DNA of 57,582 nt from JBCCTX01 sp964468435 (GCA_964468435.1 CAYXVE010000034.1:1-57582), one strand, 5' to 3'. Positions 45,428-55,482 are shown, numbered from the stretch's first letter. Numbers and translations: made by a program. The notes: generated by a model from the sequence alone, not told the origin.

Positions 45428-46114
45428 TCAATACCTGTAGTCCCTGTTGAAAATCCTGAAATCTGGCGGGATCATAAACTCCCTGGGATCAAATTCCCTG
45501 GGCTTGATCGCCGTACAAGTCGTAGTTACGGTCAGGCGTTGTTGTTTTTTAATGGTTTTCAGCGGAATCCTGCCCTCCAGCCCTTTGACCAGAAAACTGG
45601 CATTTGAATTACTACTATCGGGAAAATAACTTTCATCAACCCTATATTCATCATTTACATAATAGGCAAAATAGGTATCCAGTTGCTTAAGCAGATATAT
45701 ATCGCATAGCACCCCATTCACTTTTACCTGTTTGCCGGTGGGCTTGGCAACAGGATTTTCTTCTTGTTGTTCATTTATACGGTCCGAGTAAGTAGAATGC
45801 CTGTAGGCTGACTGTTTGGAAGCATCCACCAGATATTCGCGATTGGAATCAGCAATAAATAGAAAAGTTTTGGGATATTTACCGCCCATGAGATTGACAA
45901 TATAATTACCCTTTTTCAGATGTAGATCCATCTTTGTATTGGGTTCATTGGCCTTAATAAAATCTGCATCAGCACCTGTAAGCTGAACCTCATACGAGAT
46001 CGTTCCTTCAAAATACTGCTGAGCTTCTGAAGCTACCTGCCCCTTGCCGAATGGCAATCCCATGAAAAAATAACATAGCACAAAAAAAATGTGTAGAATC
46101 TGGAAGTTATGCAT
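45428..46114 (-). CDS. Secreted protein, DUF4412-like
   Basis: Starting at the ATG at 46114, the 228-aa product has a signal peptide (ILHIFFVLCYFFMGLPFGKGQ). The longer frame to 46165 adds 17 residues before it. The mature part is predicted all-beta (FEGTISYEVQL..., MDLHLKKGNYIVNLMGG, TFLFIADSNREYLVD) and resembles DUF4412/LolA-like periplasmic folds seen in Bacteroidota. Function is unknown. It is 66 bases upstream of the sulfatase gene on the same strand, so may be co-transcribed. Confidence 0.65.
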   Translation of the reverse strand: MHNFQILHIFFVLCYFFMGLPFGKGQVASEAQQYFEGTISYEVQLTGADADFIKANEPNTKMDLHLKKGNYIVNLMGGKYPKTFLFIADSNREYLVDASKQSAYRHSTYSDRINEQQEENPVAKPTGKQVKVNGVLCDIYLLKQLDTYFAYYVNDEYRVDESYFPDSSNSNASFLVKGLEGRIPLKTIKKQQRLTVTTTCTAIKPREFDPREFMIPPDFRIFNRDYRY

Positions 46115-46336
46115 AAAATTAATCGATATTACTGAACTGGACACGTAATTTTGAACGGGATTCAAACCCCCTATTTCGGATATCGTAAGGTAAGCAATAA
46201 ATATTTAGCTGCTTACCCTTTGGATTGAGTTAAAAATCATACTTTCTTGCCAGAAGTTTTCAGCATATGAGTAGATCATTGCCCGATTACGGCTTTTCAA
46301 CCATTACATAATTCGTACCAGACAGCCTAAAGGTTG

Positions 46337-47344
46337 ATGAAAATGCGTAATTTAATCTTATTACTGTTTTGCATAGGTGTTTCCTCCCTGCATGCGCAGC
46401 TGTTTCCACAACTAGGTAATCAACGTGCGGGAATCTCCAGTCTTACGTTCCTGAAGATCGATGTAAGTGCCCGTTCTGCTGCCCTGGCCAGCAGCAATAT
46501 CTGCCTGAGCGGTGATGCCTATGCTACCTTTACGAATCCTGCCACGATGGTGGAAAATAATACCTTCACGGCAGGTATTGCCAATACCTTTTGGGTAGCA
46601 GGAATCAATTATGCCTTTGTTTCTGCCATCAAGCCTACCAAATTTGGACATCTGGGCATTTCTCTCAATGCCCTTAATTCAGGTGCCATGGAGGTACGTA
46701 CTACCTTCCAACCGCAGGGAACCGGTGAATTATTTTACGCCAATTACTACAGTGCAGGCTTGAGCTATGGACAGCAACTCACGGATAACTTTAGTTATGG
46801 TGTAACAGGTAAATATGTCAGAGAACAATTGGCCGAGTTTACTGCCAATACATTTATGGTAGATTTGGGCTTTTTATATCGTCTAGATATAAAGGAATTG
46901 CGCTTTGCAGTTGTTGTGCAAAACTTCGGACCTGATTCACGGCTTAGAGGAAGCACTGAACAGGATAGCTCATTCAACTCCCGTGATATTGTCCTCGATG
47001 ACTATCCTGCACCTACGCTGTTCAAACTGGGTGTATCTATGGTCCCTTATGAATCCCCGGATAAAACCCAACGGATTACAACATCTCTTCAGCTCAATCA
47101 CCCCAATGATAATGCAGAGAATATCAGAATAGGTGTAGAATACAGTTATCGTTCGCTGCTGATGATCAGAGCCGGCTATAAGGTCAACGTGGATGATCAG
47201 CCCTACCCTACAGCAGGTATCGGATTGAGAATGCGCGCCGGCAGACATCCACTCTTTGTGGATTATGCAGCGGATCCTACCCGGCATCTCGGGATCATAC
47301 ACCGTATAGGATTAGCCCTGCAACTCAACGCTACGGAGAGATAA
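46337..47344 (+). CDS. PorV/PorQ-family outer-membrane protein (type IX secretion)
   Basis: Starting at the ATG at 46337, with AAAGG five bases before it, the 335-aa product has a signal peptide ending at LHAQ. An in-frame TTG just upstream is less likely. The mature start (SLTFLKIDVSARSAALASSNICLSGDAYATFTNPATM) is typical of the PorV/PorQ family, FadL-like barrels in which PorV shuttles type IX cargo to the attachment complex. The remainder is beta-rich and ends with a hydrophobic C-terminal strand. PorV versus PorQ cannot be settled; overall it supports a type IX system here. Confidence 0.82.
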   Translation: MKMRNLILLLFCIGVSSLHAQLFPQLGNQRAGISSLTFLKIDVSARSAALASSNICLSGDAYATFTNPATMVENNTFTAGIANTFWVAGINYAFVSAIKPTKFGHLGISLNALNSGAMEVRTTFQPQGTGELFYANYYSAGLSYGQQLTDNFSYGVTGKYVREQLAEFTANTFMVDLGFLYRLDIKELRFAVVVQNFGPDSRLRGSTEQDSSFNSRDIVLDDYPAPTLFKLGVSMVPYESPDKTQRITTSLQLNHPNDNAENIRIGVEYSYRSLLMIRAGYKVNVDDQPYPTAGIGLRMRAGRHPLFVDYAADPTRHLGIIHRIGLALQLNATER

Positions 47345-47571
47345 GATTACAATCATAAGCAATCTGTAATCATCATTCAGTTAAGTTTGAAAATCGTCTC
47401 TTGAATCAACAACTTTTCTATTTGATGAGCGTATTATGGTTTTTGAAAGGTAAAGCATTTTATTTTGAAAAATTTTTTTATCAGAACAGTCCTGATATAT
47501 GTCACGAACCGTATGCCTTGCGTGTTAAATCAGAAATTAATGTTTAATTTGACACATATTAAAGAATAATA

Positions 47572-48288
47572 ATGGATCAAAACGAATTTCTCAAATACGC
47601 TATCAAACACCAAGGCATTAGTAGCCTTACGATGCATGACTTCATCAGTACAGCCAACAATCAGATTGCAACCACGGTCCCTCATATTGTAGGTCTGACA
47701 CCTAATATTATCGAAGAGCGTCAGTTGAATGTTATTGCGATGGACGTTTTTTCACGTTTGATGATGGATCGTATTATATTCCTGGGGATGCCGATAAGCG
47801 ACCAGATCGCCAACATCGTAAGTGCGCAGTTGCTCTTCCTGCAATCAGCCGATGCCAAAAAAGATATTAATATCTACCTCAATTCACCTGGAGGATCAGT
47901 ATATGCAGGACTAGGTATCTATGATACGATGCAATTGGTGAGTCCAGATGTGTCTACAATCTGTACAGGTATGGCAGCTTCGATGGGTGCGATATTGTTA
48001 TGTGCAGGAACGACAGGTAAGCGTTCCGCATTGCCACATGCCCGGATTATGATACACCAGCCTTTAGGCGGAGCGCAGGGGCAAGCCTCTGATATAGAGA
48101 TTGTGCACAAGGAGATTCAACAGATGAAAAAAGAACTATACGAAATCATATCACTACATACCGGCCAAACCTATGAGAAGGTCTGGGAAGACTCTGATAG
48201 GGATTTTTGGATGTCTGCAGAGGAAGCCAGTGATTATGGTCTGGTAGATGAGGTATTGAGAAAAAAGGAAAACAACGATGAGAAATGA
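47572..48288 (+). CDS. clpP: ATP-dependent Clp protease proteolytic subunit
   Basis: The 238-aa serine protease carries Ser 137 (GMAASMGA), His 162 (MIHQP) and Asp 211 (SDRDFWMSAEEA) in the normal order. The N-terminal extension to about residue 45 is usual for Bacteroidota ClpP and may include a propeptide. It forms the 14-mer chamber used by ClpX. Its last codons overlap clpX by 11 bases, giving tight coupling. Confidence 0.96.
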   Translation: MDQNEFLKYAIKHQGISSLTMHDFISTANNQIATTVPHIVGLTPNIIEERQLNVIAMDVFSRLMMDRIIFLGMPISDQIANIVSAQLLFLQSADAKKDINIYLNSPGGSVYAGLGIYDTMQLVSPDVSTICTGMAASMGAILLCAGTTGKRSALPHARIMIHQPLGGAQGQASDIEIVHKEIQQMKKELYEIISLHTGQTYEKVWEDSDRDFWMSAEEASDYGLVDEVLRKKENNDEK

Positions 48289-49498
48289 GAACTGTTCATT
48301 CTGTGGAAAAGCCAAGAATGAAGTCCAAATTCTGCTTGCTGGTTATGGTGGAGCATACATTTGTGAGCAATGCGTAGAGCACGCCAATACGATCATTGAA
48401 GAAGAACTCAAAGACAGGCCTGTAACGCGCTTTGCCAGGCTGCTTAAACCCCGGGAGATGAAGGAATATCTTGATAAGTACGTGATCGGTCAGGAACCGG
48501 CCAAAAAAGTACTTTCTGTAGCAGTTTACAACCACTACAAAAGGATACTCCAACGGGAAAGGCAGGAAGGAGAAGTAGAATTGGAAAAAAGCAATATTCT
48601 TTTATCAGGACAAACAGGTACGGGTAAGACACTTCTTGCCCGTACTATTGCAAAAATACTGAATGTACCCTTCTGTATTGCAGATGCAACGGTGCTGACG
48701 GAAGCTGGATATGTAGGAGAAGATGTAGAAAGTATCCTGGTCAGGCTCCTTCAGGCAGCGGATTATGATGTAGAAGCTGCAGAAAAGGGAATTATTTATA
48801 TCGACGAGATAGATAAAATCGCTCGTAAAACAGCCAATCCTTCGATTACACGCGACGTAAGTGGAGAAGGTGTACAGCAAGCTCTTCTCAAATTACTGGA
48901 AGGCACCTCTGCCAGTGTCCCGCCTAAAGGAGGCCGAAAACATCCTGAACAAAACCTGGTGCAGATCGATACTTCTAACATCCTGTTTATATGTGGCGGT
49001 GCATTTGATGGAATCGAACGAATTATCGCTCAACGGGTAGCCGTTAAATCCATTGGCTATAATACAGAAAAGGGTAAATCTGTAGATGATGATAACCTAT
49101 ACCGCTTTTTACAGCCTGCTGACTTAAGACAGTTTGGACTGATACCCGAAATTATCGGACGTTTACCTGTCATCACTTACCTCGATCCACTGGATTCCAA
49201 AGCATTACGCAGAATCCTCACAGAACCCAAAAATTCCATTATCAAACAATATAAACGATTATTTGAACTGGAAAATAGAACCCTGGAGTTTGAAGATGCC
49301 GTTCTCGATTCTGTGGTTGAAAGAGCCAACGAACTCAAACTGGGTGCAAGAGGTCTGAGAGCTATTATTGAAGCAATTATGCTTGATATCATGTTTGAAA
49401 TGCCCGATAGTGAAGTCAAAGACTACTACATTACCATGGACATAGTCCGTGATAAGCTGAATAATAACGATTACTACAATTTCAAAGCAGCTAGCTAA
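48278..49498 (+). CDS. clpX: ATP-dependent Clp protease ATP-binding subunit ClpX
   Basis: The 406-aa unfoldase has the N-terminal zinc site Cys 6, 9, 29 and 32. Walker A GQTGTGKT is at 111-118 and Walker B IIYIDEIDK near 164-172. The RKH-like pore region (GGRKHP) and sensor arginine (LGARGLRAI) follow. It selects substrates and feeds them to ClpP. Length is normal. The coding start overlaps clpP by 11 bases, a frequent arrangement in this phylum. Confidence 0.97.
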   Translation: MRNENCSFCGKAKNEVQILLAGYGGAYICEQCVEHANTIIEEELKDRPVTRFARLLKPREMKEYLDKYVIGQEPAKKVLSVAVYNHYKRILQRERQEGEVELEKSNILLSGQTGTGKTLLARTIAKILNVPFCIADATVLTEAGYVGEDVESILVRLLQAADYDVEAAEKGIIYIDEIDKIARKTANPSITRDVSGEGVQQALLKLLEGTSASVPPKGGRKHPEQNLVQIDTSNILFICGGAFDGIERIIAQRVAVKSIGYNTEKGKSVDDDNLYRFLQPADLRQFGLIPEIIGRLPVITYLDPLDSKALRRILTEPKNSIIKQYKRLFELENRTLEFEDAVLDSVVERANELKLGARGLRAIIEAIMLDIMFEMPDSEVKDYYITMDIVRDKLNNNDYYNFKAAS

Positions 49499-49686
49499 TC
49501 TGGTATCAGATGATTTCCGTATGAAACAGATGATCATGCAATAACACAATAACACTTAAGAATATCTTATTACTTTTACCCTATATTAAATTTTGCCATA
49601 CACTTCATACATATTTAAATTGGCACATTTTTCGTAATAGTGGTAAATTGAATTGATCTTGTTTCCAGGATATCAAATTTTTCCAG

Positions 49687-50913
49687 ATGGCTAACTACAT
49701 CAGCAAACACATACATATATTATTCCTGATTGGTTTGATGGGAAGCATAGGTATGTTCAATGCCTGTGGACCTACTGAATCTGCTCAAAATCAAACTAAC
49801 GAGAACGACACCAGCTCAGATCATACGACATCCCCAGAATTGTCGTTGGAACCATCCCAAAGTAGTGAAGAATCTACCCGTACACGAAACCTTACGGCTA
49901 CAGACAGCGTTGGCTTTTCTTTCGAAAAAAAATTTCCCCAGTTATACCAGTTGCTGAAAGATTATCCTGAAGTACTCGAAAAGGTCTCTCAATACGCTAA
50001 AAAAGCTATATACAGAGAAGAGGTATCTGATGAGGAAGACTTGCTGGCATTGATGGAAAAAAGGGGAAATGAGATCATACCGCTCATTAGCCCCTATTTT
50101 GAGAACATGGATCCAGCAGTTTTTCAGCAAAAGTTTGATGTGTTGAACGCAGAACTCTTCAAGTTAGGCATACAGATGACAACCGCCGAAGGAATGTTTA
50201 CGGGTCTAGGCCCTAGTAAAATGATCACCCCTAACCTTCGTGTACAGCAGATGAACACATCGCAGGGATTTGACGCCATCCAGAACTACGATGCCTTTAC
50301 AGATGCAATGACCCACTCAATGAGCGGAGAATATCCCTTTCTCGATATGGAGCCATATTTCAATATGTTGGCATCTGGTGAGCAACTCAGGAATGCAGAA
50401 AACGCTCGCGTATATTATGCTAAAGTAGAAGAAAATTTCAGACGTGCACTCGAAGTTCTGACAGATATCCACGTGGTCACCAATGAGGGAGCCAGGATAG
50501 GCGGAATACATACCGAAGCTTATCCATACACCTGTAATCTGGAACAAATGCAATCTCTCCTTAACAAATATCAAAAATCAGCTTACTATTCCGTTATTCA
50601 AAATATTCTGGAATATCCTTCCGAGATCACATCCAGACCAGAAACCATTTATCTGATCGTGACTGAGTGGGCAGAAAATGAGCAAATTGCACGAGAAAAG
50701 ATTTTCAAATACTTAACTAATCAACAAGATATTCCTCATTATCTTGCTATTCAAAGTGGAGATGGAAGTACCGAATACGCTGTGATATATAGATTTTTCG
50801 AGAATGAAAAGCAAGCAAACCAGGCAATGGAATTATCCAAGGATAAAAATATCGATGGGGAAATGATCATGGTCAGTGTACAAGGAGATAAGCTATATCA
50901 AACAGGCATCTAA
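49687..50913 (+). CDS. Uncharacterised lipoprotein
   Basis: I do not recognise this 408-aa protein. It has a lipobox (MFNAC, Cys 27) followed by a Ser/Thr/Gln/Asn-rich linker (about 28-65) typical of surface-exposed tethers. The body is helical to about residue 250 (FEKKFPQLYQLLKDYPEVLEKVSQYAKKAI, YPFLDMEPYFNMLASGEQLR) and mixed afterwards. No catalytic motif is evident. Its stop overlaps the start of the next gene (TAATG), so it is translated with an RmlD-like reductase. Confidence 0.6.
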   Translation: MANYISKHIHILFLIGLMGSIGMFNACGPTESAQNQTNENDTSSDHTTSPELSLEPSQSSEESTRTRNLTATDSVGFSFEKKFPQLYQLLKDYPEVLEKVSQYAKKAIYREEVSDEEDLLALMEKRGNEIIPLISPYFENMDPAVFQQKFDVLNAELFKLGIQMTTAEGMFTGLGPSKMITPNLRVQQMNTSQGFDAIQNYDAFTDAMTHSMSGEYPFLDMEPYFNMLASGEQLRNAENARVYYAKVEENFRRALEVLTDIHVVTNEGARIGGIHTEAYPYTCNLEQMQSLLNKYQKSAYYSVIQNILEYPSEITSRPETIYLIVTEWAENEQIAREKIFKYLTNQQDIPHYLAIQSGDGSTEYAVIYRFFENEKQANQAMELSKDKNIDGEMIMVSVQGDKLYQTGI

Positions 50914-51821
50914 TGCAGAAAACTATTTTGCTCACCGGGAGCAATGGTCTTTTGGGACAAAAAATCGTTCAGAATCTTGCAGGATTACCATATATCAAAC
51001 TGATTGCTACCTCCCGTGGGGTAAATCGGCACCCACTGAGAAAAGGGTACAGCTATCACGAACTGGATCTTACTGATCACATAGAGCTGGCAAAACTCTA
51101 TCACGAGGTCAAACCCCAAGACGTAATACACACCGCAGCTATTACCAAGGTTGATTACTGTGAAGACCATCATGAAGAATGTGATGCAGTGAATATCGAA
51201 GTAGTACGCAAGCTGGCTGAACTTTCCAAGCAGCATCATTCCAGACTGATACACATCTCCACAGACTTTATCTTTGATGGGCAAGACGGCCCTTATAAAG
51301 AAGAAGACCCCCCTAATCCGGTGAATTATTATGGGCTTTCCAAGCTCAAAGCTGAAGAGATCGTCCAGTCAGTGGGTATCAATTATGCGATCCTTCGCAC
51401 AATGCTAGTGTACGGCATTACACCTGCTATGTCTCGATCCAATATCGTACTTTGGGCTAAAAATAGCCTAGAATCTGGCCAGAACATTCGTGTGGTTAAT
51501 GATCAATTCCGATGCCCGACGCTTGCAGAAGATCTCGCCTCCGCGTCAATATCTGCTGTCATGCAAGATGCTCAGGGAGTGTACCATATCTCAGGCTCTG
51601 AGATGATGTCCATCTATGATATGGTGCGGCAGATTGCAGCATTCTGGAAACTGGATCCTAAAAAGGTGCAGCAGACGACCAGCGACACCTTACATCAGCG
51701 AGCAAAGCGTCCTCCAAAAACAGGATTTATTTTACTCAAAGCTCAAACTGAATTGGACTACAGGCCGCATACCTTTCGCCAGGGACTGGCTTTGATAGAC
51801 CGCCAGATGCGGGAGATGTAA
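50913..51821 (+). CDS. SDR/dTDP-4-dehydrorhamnose reductase-like enzyme
   Basis: The 302-aa protein has a Rossmann motif TGSNGLLGQK (8-17), the HTAAITKVDYCE segment and the YYGLSK catalytic Tyr/Lys pair around residues 139-144. FDGQDGPYKEEDPPNPVNYYG matches RmlD and the closely related NAD(P)-dependent sugar-epimerase-like families. RmlD reduces dTDP-4-keto-rhamnose to dTDP-rhamnose, but no rmlABC lies near, so a different sugar or other substrate is possible. The start overlaps the upstream lipoprotein stop. Confidence 0.75.
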   Translation: MQKTILLTGSNGLLGQKIVQNLAGLPYIKLIATSRGVNRHPLRKGYSYHELDLTDHIELAKLYHEVKPQDVIHTAAITKVDYCEDHHEECDAVNIEVVRKLAELSKQHHSRLIHISTDFIFDGQDGPYKEEDPPNPVNYYGLSKLKAEEIVQSVGINYAILRTMLVYGITPAMSRSNIVLWAKNSLESGQNIRVVNDQFRCPTLAEDLASASISAVMQDAQGVYHISGSEMMSIYDMVRQIAAFWKLDPKKVQQTTSDTLHQRAKRPPKTGFILLKAQTELDYRPHTFRQGLALIDRQMREM

Positions 51822-51920
51822 TAAGTCAGAACTCTTGGCTCGTAGTATACATCACAAGTATCAAATACCCTGTCGATTACTGCGAGCTAAAAGCTCTCCG
51901 CTCAGTAACAAGCAGCTACG

Positions 51921-53102
51921 CTATGAAAGTCTTTCAATAATTATTGCTGAGGCTCCCCCCCCACCGTTACAGATCGTCGCAAGGCCATATTTACCTTGTC
52001 GATGATGTAGCACGCCATTGAGTGTGGTGAGGATACGGGCGCCTGAGGCGCCAAGGGGATGCCCCAGAGATACGGCACCTCCATGCACATTTAATTTCTC
52101 CGGGTCTACATTCATGAGCTTGTTGAAAGCAAGTGGAACTACAGCAAAAGCCTCATTGACTTCAATGTAGTCTATGTCATCCCACGACATTTTCGCTTTT
52201 TCCAGCACCTTGGGTGCTGCTAATGTAGGAGCAGTAGTAAACCACATGGGTTCGTGCGCAGCGTCTGCAAAAGCTACGATCCTCGCTACAGGTGTCAGGT
52301 TGAGTGCTTTCATCTTCTCCTCACTGACAACGATCAACGCACTAGCACCGTCATTGATGGTGGAAGCATTTCCGGCGGTAACAGTACCGTCTTTCATAAA
52401 AGCAGACTTCAGTGTGAGCAGCTTTTCGAAGTTGACATGCTTGTACTCTTCGTCTTCTGAGATCATAATGGGATCTCCTTTTCGCTGAGGTACCTTGACC
52501 GGTACAATTTCATCGCGGAAAACTCCGTTTTCTGTAGAGGTTGCAGCGCGTTTATAAGACTGAATGGCATAAGCATCCTGGTCTTCTCTTGCAATATTGA
52601 ATCGCACAGCCGTGTTATCCGCACTTACCCCCATTGCCACCTCATTATAGGCATCCACCAGACCATCCTTTGCCAATCCATCAATCATGGGTGTATCCCC
52701 GTATTTATTTCCCCACCTCAATTTAGGCATATAGTAAGGGACATTTGACATACTCTCCATGCCACCTGCCACGATGAGATCTGCATGACCCAACATAATA
52801 CTCTGCGCAGCAAACATGACAGATTTCATCCCAGATGAGCATACTTTATTGATTGTAGTACAGGGAACATTCTGCCCTATTCCTGCAAAAATGGCTGCCT
52901 GACGGGCAGGTGCCTGACCGAGATTGGCAGAACATACATTACCCATAAAAACCTCATCCACCTCATGTATATCTACTCCAGCTTTATCCAAAGCTCCCTT
53001 GATGGCCACTGCGCCAAGTCTTGTTGCACTAAGGGATGAAAGCACTCCGCCAAATCTGCCAATGGGCGTTCTGACTGCTGAAAGAATATATGCTTGATTC
53101 AT
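51921..53102 (-). CDS. Acetyl-CoA C-acetyltransferase (thiolase)
   Basis: The 393-aa thiolase has the nucleophilic Cys 88 in NKVCSSGMKS, His 348 in SLGHPLGASG and the second Cys 378 in TICNGGGGAS. This is a degradative/biosynthetic type II thiolase joining or splitting acetoacetyl-CoA. Length is standard. It is alone between gene-free regions, so its pathway (ketone body, mevalonate or fatty acid) cannot be assigned. Confidence 0.93.
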   Translation of the reverse strand: MNQAYILSAVRTPIGRFGGVLSSLSATRLGAVAIKGALDKAGVDIHEVDEVFMGNVCSANLGQAPARQAAIFAGIGQNVPCTTINKVCSSGMKSVMFAAQSIMLGHADLIVAGGMESMSNVPYYMPKLRWGNKYGDTPMIDGLAKDGLVDAYNEVAMGVSADNTAVRFNIAREDQDAYAIQSYKRAATSTENGVFRDEIVPVKVPQRKGDPIMISEDEEYKHVNFEKLLTLKSAFMKDGTVTAGNASTINDGASALIVVSEEKMKALNLTPVARIVAFADAAHEPMWFTTAPTLAAPKVLEKAKMSWDDIDYIEVNEAFAVVPLAFNKLMNVDPEKLNVHGGAVSLGHPLGASGARILTTLNGVLHHRQGKYGLATICNGGGGASAIIIERLS

Positions 53103-53666
53103 ACGATTGATTTATAAATTATTGGCTCTTAGCCTGTCATAAAAGTTATGTCTTAAACTTAAATAAGTGGTCGCATTAGTCCAAAAATAGGTCTTAAACA
53201 GATATGCATCTGCCATGTAACCGCACAACAGGGAAATGTAGATAGCTCCAACGGAGCGTCCCAGTTTTTGTCAGCTTGATATACATCAGGCTCTACCGAT
53301 GGATCGCTCAAACGATAAGCACTGAAATACAGTAGTGAAAACCTTGCTTGCAAGACCATGATGAACATATAGAAATTGTATAACTTTGAAATACATACCA
53401 ATCTTTGAAAGGATATTGATCCTTACCTATAAGCTTGTCGCACTACTACTTTATTTTCCTTATAGACCGAAATTAATAAATATATCTTACCCAACGTGAT
53501 TGTTTCATGCATGTTTAATAATAGCCATTGGAAGGTAGTTATAAATAGTAATTAGCTACTTATTCATTTTAGGAACTGAGCACACAGGCTATCCACTATT
53601 CCATTTGAGATATTCAACAGAAAAACTATATATTTGAGTCGTTGAACCATTAAATATAAAACCTAC
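53103..53666. other. Gene-free region with GCTCC/GGAGC hairpin element
   Basis: About 560 bases between thiolase (minus) and nuoM (plus). A minus-strand open frame of 80 codons exists at 53159-53401, but its composition is not protein-like and it contains a short hairpin, GCTCC-AAC-GGAGC at 53245-53257. The same words recur in many Bacteroidota as dispersed elements, as far as I remember. No functional RNA or terminator is evident. nuoM promoter not identified. Confidence 0.5.
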
Positions 53667-55265
53667 GTGACTGATATAATTATACAATCGCTAATATTTC
53701 TTCCGCTACTGGGGGCGCTACTTATACTGGCTGTAAGAGGAGAGCAAGCTTCCAAAAACCTGGCGTTAGTATTTTCGTTACTCCCATTTCTGGCCAGTAT
53801 CTGGCTATATATCGATTATACCTCACAAGTGGCAGGGGGGAATATTGATGAGAATGGCTTTGTATACTTTATCAACATCCCCTGGTTTACTACAAGTGGA
53901 TTTGATATCAATTTCACGCTGGCAATAGATGGAATTTCAATTTATCTCATTTTATTGTCCACCCTGATCTTCCCGCTATCAATATATTTCTCATGGGGTT
54001 CTATCGAAAAGTATCATATTGCCTACTATGTATTGATGTTGCTACTGGAAACCGGAATCATCGGATTTTTCCTGGCACTTGATATGCTGCTATTCTATAT
54101 ATTCTTTGAGATGGTACTAATCCCAATGTACTTTCTGATCGGAATCTGGGGTGGAAAGGAAAGGATATATGCTTCATTGAAATTTTTCCTCTATACCCTG
54201 GTAGGGTCGCTACTTATGCTGATAGCCATTATGTACCTAGGTATTAGCGTTCCGGGCTATTCATTTACAACCTCTTATCTCACCATTCTTAACGAGGCTG
54301 AGGTTACACGAGGCGTACAATCCTGGCTATTTTGGGCATTTACCCTCAGTTTTGCAATCAAAGTCCCACTATTTCCTGTACACACCTGGCTACCTGATGC
54401 ACACACACAGGCACCTACTGCAGGTTCAGTAATCCTGGCGGGTGTACTGCTGAAAATGGGAACTTACGGTCTCATCCGTTTTTGTCTGCCTTTATTTCCC
54501 CAGGCATCCATCGAGTTTGCACCACTCATCTCTGGCTTGGCCGTAGTGGGTATTATCTATGGAGCTATGGCAGCCATGGTACAAAAAGATATCAAGAAGC
54601 TTGTTGCCTATTCTTCTGTTTCCCACCTGGGATTTATCGTTTTGGGTATTTTTGCATTCACCAAAGAAGGTATGAGTGGAGCAGTCGTACAAATGGTCAA
54701 CCATGGAGTTGCTACCGGAGCATTGTTCCTTCTGGTAGGTATGATCTATGACCGCAGGCATACACGTATGATCAAAGATTTTCAGGGTATTGCCAAGCAA
54801 TTACCCACATTTACCTTTATTTTCATGATCACTGTCATGGCTTCTGTAGGGTTACCCGGGCTAAATGGTTTTGTAGGTGAATTTCTGATACTAATGGGAA
54901 GTTTTAAATCCAGTGTGATCGGACAGGCTTTTGCGGTATTTGCCGCGACCGGGGTAATTATCGCGGCGGTGTATCTTCTGTGGATGTTCCGCCGTGTGAT
55001 GTTTGGTGAACTGGATAAAGATGCTAACAAAAAACTAGTAGATCTCAACACACGTGAAGTGGTAGTTATGATGCCATTGATCATCCTGATGTTCTGGATG
55101 GGTCTGTATGCTTCCCCATTTCTCGATCAGATCAGCAAAAGCGCTGACACTGTTGTAGAGTATGTGCTGGATGAAAATGGACTGGAGCTTCCCGAAATAG
55201 CGATCGATACTTCTGCTCCTCTACCAGCAGAGATTGAAGCGTCGACTTCTGGTGCTGCACACTAA
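53667..55265 (+). CDS. nuoM: NADH-quinone oxidoreductase subunit M
   Basis: The 532-aa membrane subunit starts at a GTG and has about 14 helices. FFEMVLIPMYFLIGIWGGKERIYASLKFFLYTLVGSLLML, FAIKVPLFPVHTWLPDAHTQAPTAGSVILAGVLLKMGTYG and KLVAYSSVSHLGFIVLGIF are diagnostic of NuoM. It should be a proton-pumping antiporter-like subunit of complex I. It is solitary: nuoL and nuoN are not adjacent, although nuoN occurs at 40600 on the other strand. The C-terminus has an Ala/Ser-rich tail (APLPAEIEASTSGAAH). Confidence 0.95.
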   Translation: MTDIIIQSLIFLPLLGALLILAVRGEQASKNLALVFSLLPFLASIWLYIDYTSQVAGGNIDENGFVYFINIPWFTTSGFDINFTLAIDGISIYLILLSTLIFPLSIYFSWGSIEKYHIAYYVLMLLLETGIIGFFLALDMLLFYIFFEMVLIPMYFLIGIWGGKERIYASLKFFLYTLVGSLLMLIAIMYLGISVPGYSFTTSYLTILNEAEVTRGVQSWLFWAFTLSFAIKVPLFPVHTWLPDAHTQAPTAGSVILAGVLLKMGTYGLIRFCLPLFPQASIEFAPLISGLAVVGIIYGAMAAMVQKDIKKLVAYSSVSHLGFIVLGIFAFTKEGMSGAVVQMVNHGVATGALFLLVGMIYDRRHTRMIKDFQGIAKQLPTFTFIFMITVMASVGLPGLNGFVGEFLILMGSFKSSVIGQAFAVFAATGVIIAAVYLLWMFRRVMFGELDKDANKKLVDLNTREVVVMMPLIILMFWMGLYASPFLDQISKSADTVVEYVLDENGLELPEIAIDTSAPLPAEIEASTSGAAH

Positions 55266-55329
55266 ACGGATGTACTGGTGAACAAAAATTAGCGTTTTCA
55301 CGAAAATACTTTCAGAAAATTCATGGGTA

Positions 55330-55343
55330 GTGACTGAAGTCAC
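55330..55343 (+). promoter_or_regulatory. CRP/FNR-like dyad (GTGA-N6-TCAC) upstream of the small membrane genes
   Basis: GTGA at 55330-55333 and TCAC at 55340-55343 are separated by six bases (CTGAAG), giving the classic CRP/FNR-family half-site geometry. A TATTTTTA -7-like element lies at 55366-55373, placing the dyad about 40 bases before a likely start, as expected for class II activation. Binding is inferred from sequence only. Confidence 0.42.
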
Positions 55344-55386
55344 AGCGTTTGTTTCTATCAAGCTCTATTTTTAGGGAAAAAGAACG

Positions 55387-55482
55387 ATGAAACATCAAGC
55401 AGTGAAATTTGTACTTGTGTGTCTCACTTGCATAGGAATTATTGCTGCTTTAGTTTTTCTTGTTCAACATTTATCCACTTAA
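55387..55482 (+). CDS. Predicted 31-residue single-span membrane peptide
   Basis: An ATG at 55387, preceded by a GGGAAAAAG ribosome site, opens a 31-codon frame: MKHQAVK, then a hydrophobic helix FVLVCLTCIGIIAALVFLV, then QHLST. It is too short for routine ORF calling. The positively charged N-terminus and single helix fit a small inner-membrane protein. It is 14 bases upstream of the DUF2892 gene and behind a CRP/FNR-like dyad, so both may form one regulated unit. Two Cys in the helix could be redox-active or palmitoylated. Translation is unproven. Confidence 0.5.
   Translation: MKHQAVKFVLVCLTCIGIIAALVFLVQHLST

Noticed and set aside
51884..51896. GAGCT-AAA-AGCTC dyad between convergent rmlD-like and thiolase genes
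   Set aside because: Short stem with no T run on either strand; not a supported terminator or operator.
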